Positions 17,112-26,132 of a stretch of 50,017 nucleotides of DNA are shown piece by piece. The DNA comes from Prolixibacteraceae bacterium (GTDB taxonomy: Bacteria > Bacteroidota > Bacteroidia > Bacteroidales > Prolixibacteraceae). The first letter of the stretch is position 1. Each line of letters starts with the position of its first letter. The stretch lies in NCBI GenBank assembly GCA_023228025.1, contig JALOCD010000019.1, positions 1-50,017 on the forward strand, written 5' to 3'. The notes beneath the pieces are model-generated. The model was not told the DNA's origin. It was given only the letters and a program-made list of their open reading frames with translations, and did not search any database. The position numbers and the translations under genes are program-made.

Positions 17112-17148
17112 GAATCCACAAATACTATACCAAAATATTTGTGGATTC
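17112..17148 (-). terminator. Terminator downstream of ferritin
   Basis: A 13-bp perfect stem (GAATCCACAAATA with its complement, 17112-17124 and 17136-17148) with an 11-base loop is followed on the minus strand by GCTTTTT. It lies about 50 bases past the ferritin stop. Confidence 0.8.
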
Positions 17149-17200
17149 TTCTTTCGCCCCTTCTGCTTCGTTCAGGGACTTGTGTTCTTAAACAAAATAC

Positions 17201-17716
17201 CTATGCTTTGGCAGGAAATGGATTGACGAAGACCCTGGACTGCATCTCGCGGTCCATCATCAACAGGCCCTGGCCTTCACCATTGATCAGCTTCAGGTTA
17301 TGGAGTATCTGCTCTACATTAGCCTCTTCTTCAACTTGCTCATCTACAAACCACTGCAGGAAGCTCTTGGAGGCGTGGTCACCTTCATTAATGCAGATAT
17401 CCATCAGGTTATTGATCAATCCAGTCACAGTAACTTCATGTCTCAAGGTCTCTTCAAAGACATCTAGCACATTTTTAAAATTGACGATTACCTCTTTAAT
17501 CGGAGACAATTCTACACGTCCGCCACGTTCCACCACATAATCAAAGAAACGGGTAGCATGCACCAACTCCTCCTGGTATTGTACCTTCATCCAGTTTGCG
17601 CATCCTGCCATTCCTATCGATTGCAGGTATGAAGACATGGACAAATAAAGATATGCGGAATGAAATTCAGCATTAATTTGCTGATTTAATGCGACTTCTA
17701 TCGATTTTTTTAACAT
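17201..17716 (-). CDS. ftn: Non-haem ferritin
   Basis: A 171-residue ferritin. It has the four-helix pattern with ferroxidase ligands in NAEFHSAYLY, the YQEELVHATRFFDY helix that supplies the Glu-x-x-His pair, and a later EQVEEEANVEQI helix. Like bacterial FtnA-type proteins it should assemble into a 24-mer in the cytoplasm, oxidise Fe(II) and store the mineral. There is no signal peptide and no encapsulin-targeting tail. It is monocistronic, with a strong terminator after it, and lies downstream of icd on the same strand. Function is confident from the whole-length match to family motifs. Confidence 0.95.
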   Translation of the reverse strand: MLKKSIEVALNQQINAEFHSAYLYLSMSSYLQSIGMAGCANWMKVQYQEELVHATRFFDYVVERGGRVELSPIKEVIVNFKNVLDVFEETLRHEVTVTGLINNLMDICINEGDHASKSFLQWFVDEQVEEEANVEQILHNLKLINGEGQGLLMMDREMQSRVFVNPFPAKA

Positions 17717-17748
17717 GGCCCCAATTCAAATTATTGTTCAATAAATGA

Positions 17749-18975
17749 TTAGTTCATTCTCTTGTTAAGCTCTATTACCAAAGCCTCCATGAATTTTTCA
17801 GTTGTAAGGTAATTTTCGCTTGAAAGTTTATCGCCATAAATGGAGAGGGCAAGATCTTTTGTCATCTTTCCCGACTCCACTGTATCAATACAAACTTTTT
17901 CGAGCAGTGCGGCAAAATCGCGCAAAGGCTGATTTCCGTCCAGTTTTCCCCTGAAATCGAGTCCACGCGTCCAGGCAAAAATGGAAGCGATAGGGTTGGT
18001 AGAAGTTGGGCGTCCCTTTTGGTATTCACGGTAGTGGCGTGTTACTGTACCATGGGCAGCTTCCGCTTCCATGGTACCCCCATCAGGTGTAAGCAGTACG
18101 GAAGTCATTAAGCCAAGTGACCCAAAGCCTTGAGCAACAGTATCTGACTGAACATCACCATCATAGTTTTTACATGCCCAAATGAAATTGCCATTCCATT
18201 TCAACGCGGAGGCAACCATATCGTCGATCAAACGGTGTTCGTAGGTGATGCCCGCCTTATCGAAATCAGCTTTGTAATCACTGAGGAAGATTTCTTCGAA
18301 AATATCCTTGAAAAAGCCATCGTATTTCTTCAAGATTGTATTTTTTGTCGAGAGGTAAAGCGGCCATTTCTTGGTCAAAGCCATTTTAAAACAGCTATGC
18401 GCGAATCCACGGATAGACTCCTCGGTGTTGTACATGGCCAAGGCGACCCCAGGACCGTCAAAATGAAAGACGTCGTGAACTTCCTGTTCAGAGCCATCGT
18501 CTGCTTTGAAACAGAGTGTCAGTTTCCCCGGACGATCTATCACTATATCTGTAGCCCTGTATTGGTCGCCAAAAGCATGACGTCCGATCATGATTGGGGC
18601 TGTCCATTGAGGAACCAGGCGCGGTACATTTTCTACAACAATTGGTTCACGAAAAATAGTACCGTCCAGAATGTTACGAATGGTTCCATTGGGTGATTTC
18701 CACATTTTTTTAAGCCCAAACTCTTTGACACGTGCTTCATCTGGCGTGATTGTCGCACATTTGATGCCAACTTTGTATTTTTTGATAGCCTTGGCTGCAT
18801 CAATGGTCACCTGATCATCTGTTTGATCCCTGTGTTCTATTCCAAGGTCGAAATATTTGATATCTACATCCACGAAAGGAAGAATTAGCTGCTCCCTGAT
18901 CATTTTCCAGATTATTCTGGTCATCTCATCCCCATCAAGCTCTACGACAGGATTTAATACTTTAATTTTCTGCAT
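17749..18975 (-). CDS. icd: NADP-dependent isocitrate dehydrogenase (eukaryotic-type)
   Basis: A 408-residue isocitrate dehydrogenase of the dimeric, eukaryote-like type II subfamily. It starts with the characteristic VVELDGDEMTRIIW and contains ATITPDEARVKEF, the substrate-binding SPNGTIRNILDGTIFREPI segment, the metal-binding DDMVA region and AAHGTVTRHYREYQKG. It oxidises isocitrate to 2-oxoglutarate in the TCA cycle and produces NADPH. This type is common in aerobic and facultative Bacteroidota. No frameshift or missing catalytic residue is seen. The ferritin gene lies just downstream but is functionally unrelated. Confidence 0.96.
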   Translation of the reverse strand: MQKIKVLNPVVELDGDEMTRIIWKMIREQLILPFVDVDIKYFDLGIEHRDQTDDQVTIDAAKAIKKYKVGIKCATITPDEARVKEFGLKKMWKSPNGTIRNILDGTIFREPIVVENVPRLVPQWTAPIMIGRHAFGDQYRATDIVIDRPGKLTLCFKADDGSEQEVHDVFHFDGPGVALAMYNTEESIRGFAHSCFKMALTKKWPLYLSTKNTILKKYDGFFKDIFEEIFLSDYKADFDKAGITYEHRLIDDMVASALKWNGNFIWACKNYDGDVQSDTVAQGFGSLGLMTSVLLTPDGGTMEAEAAHGTVTRHYREYQKGRPTSTNPIASIFAWTRGLDFRGKLDGNQPLRDFAALLEKVCIDTVESGKMTKDLALSIYGDKLSSENYLTTEKFMEALVIELNKRMN

Positions 18976-19082
18976 TTGCTATTCAAATTTGAGTGATTTT
19001 ACTTTCTATTTTGGAGGGCTAAAAGTACAAAATAATGGTTGAGTAACAAGGTATTCTCTTCTAAAAACGAAAATTTGGGACC

Positions 19083-20863
19083 TTAGTCAAAATCAAGCCC
19101 GAATTTTTGTTTCATACTGCCAAGAAGCGGATACTTGGCTGCCAATGCATTGAACTTTTCCTGGTTGGTGTATGGCCTGTTCTGGATCTCTTCCTTATTT
19201 TCTGTCACGATGAATTCAACCCTGATTTTTTCATTGTGCAAGGCAGTATGCAAATATGCCAGTAATTTAGGTTTCAAATCCATCGTAATTCGCTGACGTT
19301 GAAGCTCATTATCCAGACTGTATACAATATTGAAATCCTCTTTAAGGATAGGTTCCCTAACAGAAAGTGCGGATTTTAATTGGGCCGCATCGACGCTTTC
19401 TGCAAATGTTTTCCATGCCACAATGAGTTGGGAAGCCTCAAAGGGTTGCTCTTTGGGGTTTATTTCGGCTTTCGAACCTTTTGTGCCTGGCTCTGCCACC
19501 TCCGACACTTTACCACCATTGAGCATTCCTGAAATAGAAGGCGTTGAAAGATTCTCCGTATGCTTGTTCCTAATCTTTGATTCCTTGTAGGTGGGTTGGT
19601 CCGTTGGTAGATTGATAACAGGAGGTGTGATTTCCCTGTTTATTACTGATTCAATCTTTTTAACAGGCTGAGTAACCTCTTTTGCTGAGGTTGTAGATGC
19701 GATTGTTGAGTCAAATAGCGGCAATAGATAAAGGCAGGCTATTGACTCGTCAACTGTTTTTTTTTTAACTGCTCGATTAACTGGGAACTTCTGATTAAGG
19801 TCAATTCGACGAGAAAGCGTTGGTTCGACGAACTTTTGTACTGAATATCGCAATCGGAGGCAAGGATCAGCGCGGCGGTCAAAAAGTCTTCAGAACATTG
19901 CGATGCCTGTTTTCTGTATCTTTCCCTGATCTCCCCTCCTACTTCGAGCAATGGCAACGTAACCGCATCGCGGCTGATCAGCAGATCACGGAAGTGCTGG
20001 GACAAGCCAATAACAAAATGATGGGCATTAAATCCCTTGGACAATATCTCATTAAATATCATCAGGTTGCCGGAGACATCCCCTTTGATAAATCCTTCAG
20101 TCAATTTGAAGTAGTAATCGTAATCCAGAACGTTAAGATTGGCAATCGTATCCTGGTAAGTGACAGTGTCGCCGCAGAAACTGACAACCTGATCGAAGAT
20201 AGATAACGCATCGCGCATGGCACCATCGGCTTTCTGGGCAATGATGTTCAATGCTTCAGCTTCTATTGCGACCTTCTCTTTTCCGGCTACCTCAAGCAGA
20301 TGTTTTTCAATGTCAGAGATGCTGATCCGGTTAAAATCATAGATTTGGCACCTGGATAGTATGGTTGGGATAATTTTCTGCTTTTCGGTTGTAGCAAGGA
20401 TAAAGATGGCGTGCGCCGGTGGCTCTTCCAACGTTTTCAAAAATGCATTAAATGCCTGGGAGGAGAGCATGTGAACCTCATCAATGATATAGACACTGTA
20501 CTTTCCAATTTGGGGAGGTATCCTCACCTTGTCGACCAGCGAACGAATGTCCTCAACAGAATTATTGGAGGCCGCATCCAGTTCGTGAATATTGTAAGAG
20601 CGGTTTTCGCCGAAAGAGATGCAAGATTCGCACTGTTGGCATGGCTCAGTATCAGATGTCAGGTTCAGGCAGTTGATTGTCTTGGCAAATATCCGGGCCG
20701 AGGTTGTCTTTCCTACTCCCCTCGGACCACAAAACAAATAGGCATGTGCCAGGTGATTACTCCTGATTGCATTCTTTAGCGTTGAGGTAATGGATGGTTG
20801 GCCAACCACTGTTGTGAAGGTATCGGGACGATATTTGCGGGCTGATACAATGTAATGTTCCAT
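19083..20863 (-). CDS. dnaX: DNA polymerase III subunits gamma/tau, split by a -1 shift
   Basis: The clamp-loader ATPase gene is present in two overlapping frames. The zero frame (20863 to 19739) encodes 374 residues: Walker A GPRGVGKTTSA, a four-Cys zinc motif starting at CLNL, DEVHM and the sensor and collar domains. It ends a few codons after a run of ten A. Reading -1 at that run continues into about 224 further residues that have no start of their own and end KYPLLGSMKQKFGLDFD, like the tau C-terminus of this phylum; the joined product would be about 593 residues, the normal DnaX length. The result is either gamma plus tau from one gene by slippage, as known in Thermus and E. coli, or an indel at the homopolymer. 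Domain identity is certain; the mechanism is not. Confidence 0.93.
19757..19766 (-). promoter_or_regulatory. dnaX: A10 slippery run in dnaX
   Basis: Ten consecutive A on the coding strand lie directly in codons Leu-Lys-Lys-Lys. The zero-frame stop comes five codons after the run, while the -1 frame is open for 224 codons. It is placed just after the clamp-loader core, where other bacteria terminate gamma. Confidence 0.7.
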
Positions 20864-20956
20864 GCAATCTTTTCACTTTACGAACTTCAAAAATAAGAGA
20901 AAAATGGATGTCCCCAACCGGTGGGAGAAAGAAGTTATCAACCAGAGGAATTTGAA

Positions 20957-20986
20957 AATTGGGAAATTGGGAAATGTGAAAATGAG
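20957..20986 (+). repeat. 30-bp period-8 word repeat, copy of 3804-3833
   Basis: The core is AATTGGGAAATTGGGA followed by AATGTGAAAATGAG. It is identical over 30 bases to the reverse complement of 3804-3833, and related words occur at 21900-21916 and 21989-22005. All copies lie at or between gene ends. Confidence 0.75.
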
Positions 20987-21150
20987 GGATGGTGGGACGG
21001 AGTGACGGAAATGACGGAGTGACTATGGGACTTGGGGACAGAGGGACGGAAAAAGTATCAGCATCGGAATGAAGTCCAAGAAAAAAGGAGAAGTAGAGCT
21101 GAAAATGTAATCCCTGGGGAGTCAAATCCCGCAGGGATTTACTGTGAATA

Positions 21151-21182
21151 ACCCCGGGTGGAGCGAAGCGGAACCCGCCGGG
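21151..21182. repeat. GC-rich REP-like imperfect palindrome
   Basis: The pattern is CCCCGGGTGG, a GAGCGAAGCGGA middle, then ACCCGCCGGGG. The arms pair with small interruptions. It stands out in GC content from its AT-rich surroundings and resembles dispersed extragenic palindromes. Only one copy is seen in the window. Confidence 0.45.
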
Positions 21183-21337
21183 GCAAGGAAATGGAGGTAA
21201 ATAGCCGTCCGCGGTAGCATGCAAAAAATTGCTGATAAGCTAATTTCGGACGGAATGGCCGGACAATATGAAAATGTGGTAATGGAAACAACTATCCAGA
21301 TTAACCGTATAAATTGATATTACTACAATTTTAAAAT

Positions 21338-21889
21338 ATGAAAAACATGAAAAAGATAATTATCGCACTAGCCATGACACTTACAGTAGCCGGTTTGTCT
21401 GCGCAAAACAAAGTTTTGTACAATTTTAAGGCCACCACCCTGGATGGTCAAAATTTCGACCTCTCCTCGCTGAAGGGCAAGAAAATTATGGTGGTCAATA
21501 CGGCTTCCAAATGCGGATTGACTCCTCAATATGCCATGCTTGAGAAGCTTTATGAAAAATACAAAGACCAAAATTTCGTCATCATCGGTTTTCCTGCCAA
21601 TAATTTCGGTTCACAGGAACCCGGTACCAATGCGGAAATTAAGACCTTTTGCAGCCAAAATTATGGCGTCACCTTCCCAATGATGTCGAAAATTTCGGTT
21701 AAAGGCGCTGACATTGACCCACTCTATACCTGGTTGACCAGCAAAGCCGAAAATGGAGTTATCGACGCACCTGTTCAATGGAATTTTCAAAAATTCCTGA
21801 TCAATGAAAAGGGTCAGTTGGCAGATGTAGCCTTTCCAAAGGAGCTTCCCGACGAAGAGAAGATTATCAAATGGATAGAGGGAAAGTAA
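21338..21889 (+). CDS. Exported glutathione peroxidase-like thiol peroxidase
   Basis: A 183-residue thioredoxin-fold peroxidase with a signal peptide (about 1-22, ending LSAQ), so it should act in the periplasm. The catalytic triad is visible: peroxidatic Cys59 in NTASKCGLTPQY, Gln92 in NNFGSQEPG and Trp147 in VQWNFQKF. A cysteine replaces the selenocysteine of animal GPx, and bacterial members usually take electrons from thioredoxin-like partners rather than glutathione. Its likely role is hydroperoxide detoxification. The next gene, on the opposite strand, converges on it; inverted words at 21900-21916 and 21989-22005 between them may form a terminator hairpin. Confidence 0.93.
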   Translation: MKNMKKIIIALAMTLTVAGLSAQNKVLYNFKATTLDGQNFDLSSLKGKKIMVVNTASKCGLTPQYAMLEKLYEKYKDQNFVIIGFPANNFGSQEPGTNAEIKTFCSQNYGVTFPMMSKISVKGADIDPLYTWLTSKAENGVIDAPVQWNFQKFLINEKGQLADVAFPKELPDEEKIIKWIEGK

Positions 21890-21899
21890 ATACAAATTT

Positions 21900-22005
21900 G
21901 GAGATTGGGAAATGTGACCCTTCGACTTCGCTCAGGGACCGGTGCTTGATTCGTCCTAGTCGTCCCAGTCGTCCACTCGTTCCATTTACACATTTTCCAA
22001 TTTCC
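21900..22005. terminator. Long-spaced inverted words between convergent genes
   Basis: Arms at 21900-21916 and 21989-22005 (GGAGATTGGGAAATGTG and its near complement, 15 of 17 pairing) enclose about 70 bases. The pair sits between the stops of the peroxidase and DUF1080 genes. It is weak as a terminator because of the large loop. Confidence 0.35.
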
Positions 22006-22009
22006 ACAT

Positions 22010-22726
22010 TCATTGTCTCTTGATCTTTATATTTCTGAACCAGACCACACTACCGTGATCCTGCAACAGGATTAGTCCCTTTTCGTGAAGCCCGAAATTC
22101 GGAATATCCTTGAATTTACTAGCGGCAATACGTGCATTAAAATCGGAGCTGCCGCGCTCACACTCTGCAACTTTCACCGCATTTAGCCAATGTTCAATGT
22201 GTTTTCCTGAGCATAGGACCCGGCTGGTATTCCACGCTCCTACCGGTTTGGTAATTTTGTTGGCAGAGGTTGGATACAACTCATAGATGGCGCCAACAGT
22301 ATGAAAATCATTGGGATGCATTCGGCCATCTTTCATCCAGGGATGCCCTGTATCATCCAGCATCTGGTATTCTATGCCAAGCGCATCATTGTTTGCCTCT
22401 TTGACAAAATATTTGACGCCGCTATTGCCGCCTGTATCCATCATTTTCCAATCCCAAACCAATTCGAAATTACCATATTCTTCCATGGATACGAGGTTTC
22501 CACCACCACCTGAGATCAAGCAGCCCTCTTTGATCTGCCAACCCTTTGTTGGAAAATCTGTTTTGTTTGCACTGCGCCAGAGTGATGAATTATGACCATC
22601 AAACAAAAGTTTCCACCCCTCCTTTACCTCTTTTTTGGTCAAGATATTAGCGGCATCCTGAGCTTGCAATTGAATAGCATAACCCGTAAGAAAGGCGAAC
22701 AATAAAATAACGGAAATTTTTTTCAT
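22010..22726 (-). CDS. Secreted DUF1080 protein (3-keto-disaccharide hydrolase family)
   Basis: A 238-residue exported protein from the ATG at 22726; a TTG at 22750 would add eight residues in front of the signal peptide. After the signal peptide (ending about LQAQ) comes a single concanavalin-like DUF1080 domain. It includes LLFDGHNSSLWR, the GWQIKEGCLISGGGGNLV segment, GNSGVKYFVKE, EYQMLDD and the C-terminal GLILLQDHGSVVWFRNIKIK, all hallmarks of this family. Members hydrolyse 3-keto glycosides or bind glycans outside the cytoplasm and are abundant in Bacteroidota sugar loci. This fits the oxidoreductase and glycosidase genes nearby. The substrate is not known. Confidence 0.88.
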   Translation of the reverse strand: MKKISVILLFAFLTGYAIQLQAQDAANILTKKEVKEGWKLLFDGHNSSLWRSANKTDFPTKGWQIKEGCLISGGGGNLVSMEEYGNFELVWDWKMMDTGGNSGVKYFVKEANNDALGIEYQMLDDTGHPWMKDGRMHPNDFHTVGAIYELYPTSANKITKPVGAWNTSRVLCSGKHIEHWLNAVKVAECERGSSDFNARIAASKFKDIPNFGLHEKGLILLQDHGSVVWFRNIKIKRQ

Positions 22727-22842
22727 ACTATTTATATATTTGTATTTCAATAATTTAAACCGCTCAATTTCAACACCTTAGACGTAACCCAAATATCCAA
22801 ATTTCGGTGTCCCATTAATTCGTAATTTGTAATCTGTAATCT

Positions 22843-25083
22843 TTAATTCTTCCCCGGAGCGCTGATCACCCCCAGATACCTACCCATCCAGTAAGGCAGC
22901 AACCAGATATCCCCTGCACTACTTTCCGAATTACCATTGCCGTGGGTGCGGTCCAGACTGAACATATTTCCGTTGTGACGGTGGATCGGCCTTTCCTGAG
23001 GAGGAAGTACCTCTTTGGTGGTCTGATTTCTGAAGTTGGGCGCTATTTTATCAATGTCCTTTCTATTGCTATTGATGATCACCCATTCAATCATATCCAT
23101 CGGATAGTTTTTCAACCACCAGGCAGCCTCCTTCAGGTCAAAATTGGCTGTTCCGGTCAGGGCCGTGAAGATGTTCCAGGCGCCCTCCTTTTCAGGCCTT
23201 TCAATTTGCCAGTGGTCCAGGACCGAAGCCTTAAAATTCGATTTCAGGGTATCATTGAAAGCATAGCGGTACAATCCCCAGTATCCGCAAAAATACATCT
23301 CGTCGTCCGAATGGTTCCAGTCTTCAGAAAGCTCCCTGCTGAGCTGGTCGGCTCCCGGATCGGCTTTGCCAATGTTAGCCATTTTCTGCATCAGATTTTC
23401 ATAATAGCCGTATTTATTCATCAATTCAAATGCTTTTTGCTTGAAAATCTCCTTATGGGTAAAGTGATAGCCTGTTTGAAGCATTGCAATAATATTGGAA
23501 GAATTGATTTTCCGATCACCCACATTTTTTGGCCTTGCATTCACATAATCCGGGTTCCATTTTCCCCAAAGGGTTGGTTTTCCGTCAAAATCAATCAGGT
23601 ACATGTCGTGTTCTACAATGTGTGTCATCAAAATGTCAATCAAATGGATGGAACGTTTTGTCAGGTCAGGATCACCTGTAAGTTCAGCCATTGCGCCCAG
23701 AACAAAAATGTGGCCGATGGCTTCGTCGCTGCTGGTGGTGGCCTTCCAGTCCCATTCCGGATCGGATGCATTTTTCCATCTGTCAGGGTCGGAAAGGTGT
23801 TTCATCCAGCCGCTGCGCTCAAACGAACGGGATGGGAAGCCCTTTAAACCATTGATCGAATAGAGCCGCTCCATGGCATCCAGTGACTCCCTGCAGTTTT
23901 GAAGGGCATCTTCAGATTTGGTCACGGCGTACCTGAACACTTCGCCGGCAAGGTACATAGAGGTCCAAAGACCGTCATTATCCGAATCGACCAGCCTTCC
24001 GCTGGCAAGGTTTCCCTTTTCCATGCCGTCGAAAGAGGAGTTGAATCCGTTCCGTATGTGCCTCAGCCTTACCTGCTTCTCATAGTATTCCGCCTTGTCT
24101 GCCAAAGTCCAGTTTTTGTACTCCAGCTTGGTCAGCCCTTTCGAGGTCAGGATCAGGACCGTATTCCCTTCACCTTTGGCAAAATCAACCACCAAGTTAC
24201 TGGGTAACCATCTCTCGCCGTTGTAGAAATTGTATTTCCCGTCTGATCTCAGTTCAAATGCACCTTCTGTTGTTCCAAACCAAATTTGGCCGTTTACCTC
24301 TTTCAATGCCGTAATTTTTGTGGAGGGAACTCGCTGTACAATTTCACCGATTTGCTTCAAGGCAATGGGATCGAACTTCAGGTATCCATTCCCGGTACCA
24401 ATATAAATAGTCTTTTTATCTCCTGTCAGGTCGAAACAAGTAAGATTTGCGGCTTTAAAAACCGGCTTTAACTCCCTGCTTTTTGGATTGAAAGTACAGA
24501 GTTCATTGGCTCCCAGCAGCCAGTATAGATTGCGGGAAGGATCAAATCTGATGGAAAGGAGTTTTAACCCAGGGAAGTTACCGGTCCATTCGACCTTTGC
24601 CTCTTTGACCAACCGAATCTCTTTCCCATTCGAAACCAGGAAAGAAAAGTCGTTTCCAGCTTCAAACCGGGTTGCATCGGATTGTTGATGCCTGGAGAAT
24701 AGTTTTCCGGCCCAACTGTTGCTCAAAACGGCCTGATCGTCCAAGTAGACAAACTGGTCTTTGTAAACCAGCATATCGGTGAGCTTCTTCTTCTCGATAG
24801 GCCTGTAGGAGTGGTCCTTTTCAAGGGTACCTGCATAAAGGAATTGTCCGCCATACGGCTTGAACAACCCTGCTGAGGTCAAAATTTTAATATCCCCGTT
24901 CCTGTCACATCCCGTCCTTAGCAGATGAAGGGTATCAGAACCCGAATAAAATTTAATGCTGTACTCCTCCAGAAACGGAGTATCCCTGTAAACCGGTTGT
25001 TTTTCTTTGGTCTGGTCCGCAGGTGAAAAGGAGCACAAAAAAAGTCCTCCAACAAATGTCAGAAGGTAAAATAGCTTTCTCAT
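22843..25083 (-). CDS. Putative lipoprotein: beta-propeller plus helical catalytic-like domain
   Basis: A 746-residue protein with a signal peptide and a lipobox-like LFLC at 14-17. The first half (about 40-330) has repeated blade-like segments (IWFGTTEGAFEL, VLILTSKGLTKLEY) of a sensor-type beta-propeller. The second half (about 345-740) is helical and rich in invariant Trp, Asp and Glu: DNDGLWTSMYL, FPSRSFER, PEWDWKATTSSDE, a WGKWNPDYVN motif and WNHSDDEM. The gene at 40306-42471 encodes the same architecture with the same motifs. I do not recognise a named family. The helical domain could be an alpha/alpha-toroid glycoside hydrolase or lyase, as judged from the acid- and Trp-rich motifs (inference). 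The next gene upstream is divergent. Confidence 0.7.
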   Translation of the reverse strand: MRKLFYLLTFVGGLFLCSFSPADQTKEKQPVYRDTPFLEEYSIKFYSGSDTLHLLRTGCDRNGDIKILTSAGLFKPYGGQFLYAGTLEKDHSYRPIEKKKLTDMLVYKDQFVYLDDQAVLSNSWAGKLFSRHQQSDATRFEAGNDFSFLVSNGKEIRLVKEAKVEWTGNFPGLKLLSIRFDPSRNLYWLLGANELCTFNPKSRELKPVFKAANLTCFDLTGDKKTIYIGTGNGYLKFDPIALKQIGEIVQRVPSTKITALKEVNGQIWFGTTEGAFELRSDGKYNFYNGERWLPSNLVVDFAKGEGNTVLILTSKGLTKLEYKNWTLADKAEYYEKQVRLRHIRNGFNSSFDGMEKGNLASGRLVDSDNDGLWTSMYLAGEVFRYAVTKSEDALQNCRESLDAMERLYSINGLKGFPSRSFERSGWMKHLSDPDRWKNASDPEWDWKATTSSDEAIGHIFVLGAMAELTGDPDLTKRSIHLIDILMTHIVEHDMYLIDFDGKPTLWGKWNPDYVNARPKNVGDRKINSSNIIAMLQTGYHFTHKEIFKQKAFELMNKYGYYENLMQKMANIGKADPGADQLSRELSEDWNHSDDEMYFCGYWGLYRYAFNDTLKSNFKASVLDHWQIERPEKEGAWNIFTALTGTANFDLKEAAWWLKNYPMDMIEWVIINSNRKDIDKIAPNFRNQTTKEVLPPQERPIHRHNGNMFSLDRTHGNGNSESSAGDIWLLPYWMGRYLGVISAPGKN

Positions 25084-25262
25084 TGTGTAGTAGTAGTTAA
25101 ATAAACGATTCTGGGGTTAAAATTAGTCATTTTTCCGTAACAATAATTTTTTTAAGCCTCTATAAAATCATTGATGAACAGAAGAATTAACTTAGCAGGA
25201 TGGTTCCGATAATGGAGAGGATGTCTCCCCAATAAAAAAGTTTCTACAAAAATTGACAACTA

Positions 25263-26003
25263 ATGAAAGCACCAATCTTATTCGCAATGGTAATCTCCTT
25301 TGTTTTAACCGGCTACACTCAAACAAACAATCCGGCAAAAACCTTTGAAAAAGATAGTTTTGAAACTTCCAAGGGTGAACTTGTCATTACCTTTATCGGT
25401 CACGGAACGCTGATGCTGGAAGCAGTAAGCATCATCATTCACATTGATCCTGTGTCGAGGGAAGCTGATTACGCCTTGCTTCCAAAAGCAGATCTTATTC
25501 TGATAACCCATGAACATGGAGATCATCTGGATCCAAAGGCTTTGGCCCTGGTCACAAAACCCGAAACCAAAACGGTTGTAAGCAAGAGTTGCATTGGTAA
25601 AATTGATAATGCACTGGTTTTAATTAACGGGGAGGAAAAAACATTTGGCGATATTATGGTACAGGCCGTACCGGCTTACAATATAGTTAACATGCGGGAA
25701 GGGAAACCATATCACCCCAAGGGAAACGGAAATGGTTATGTCATTACCTTCGCCGGTAAAAGAATTTTTGTTGCCGGTGACACGGAGAATATACCCGAAA
25801 TGGCCGCATTAAAAAATATAGACATTGTATTTCTCCCTATGAACCTTCCTTACACAATGACCCCTCAGATGGTAGCGGACGGAGCCCGCAGTTTTATGCC
25901 AAAAATACTCTATCCATATCATTTTGGAGAAACCAATCCACAATTGTTGGTGGATTTATTAAAAGAAAGTCCGATCGAAGTAAGGATTAGGAAAATGAAG
26001 TAG
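25263..26003 (+). CDS. Secreted metallo-beta-lactamase-fold hydrolase (UlaG-like)
   Basis: A 246-residue exported protein: signal peptide about 1-19 (ending GYTQ), then an MBL-fold domain. Metal ligands are visible in HEHGDHLD (HxHxDH, about 80-87), in the first strand FIGHGTLML and in VAGDTENI (Asp), with a final histidine in LYPYHFGETN. Family members include L-ascorbate-6-phosphate lactonases and many uncharacterised hydrolases; the periplasmic location argues against a phosphorylated substrate. It is divergent from the lipoprotein gene and lies 129 bases before the GH127 remnant. The function is known only to superfamily level. Confidence 0.88.
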   Translation: MKAPILFAMVISFVLTGYTQTNNPAKTFEKDSFETSKGELVITFIGHGTLMLEAVSIIIHIDPVSREADYALLPKADLILITHEHGDHLDPKALALVTKPETKTVVSKSCIGKIDNALVLINGEEKTFGDIMVQAVPAYNIVNMREGKPYHPKGNGNGYVITFAGKRIFVAGDTENIPEMAALKNIDIVFLPMNLPYTMTPQMVADGARSFMPKILYPYHFGETNPQLLVDLLKESPIEVRIRKMK

Positions 26004-26029
26004 CAATTGACGACCAACAAAATAACTTT

Positions 26030-26088
26030 ATGAAACGAGTACGGGCTATTTCCACAAAAGGCGATGTAAATTCATTTGCGAGTTCCAT
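26030..26088 (+). promoter_or_regulatory. 59-bp leader shared with the Gfo/Idh gene (copy A)
   Basis: This block begins ATGAAACGAG, contains CCACAAAA and GCGATGTAAAT, and ends TTTGCGAGTTCCAT. About 49 of 60 positions match the minus strand of 30340-30399. It ends 44 bases before the ATG of the GH127 remnant; copy B ends 43 bases before its gene. The shared spacing points to a common operator or 5' leader. Confidence 0.6.
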
Positions 26089-26132
26089 GAGTACATACTG
26101 ATATTCAATAATTTATTAAGCACCATTTACGA

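Larger units (their letters stand above)
20864..21337. other. Repeat-rich spacer between dnaX and the peroxidase gene
   Basis: No gene is visible. It contains the period-8 word repeat (20957-20986), a stretch of GGGACGGAGTGACGG-like words (about 20994-21050) and a GC-rich imperfect palindrome at 21151-21182. The latter part must hold the promoter of the glutathione peroxidase gene, but I cannot define it. Confidence 0.5.

Noticed and set aside
22942..23847. 301-codon open frame on the plus strand
   Set aside because: It is antisense to the propeller lipoprotein gene, has no family motif and no plausible domain; an overlap artefact.
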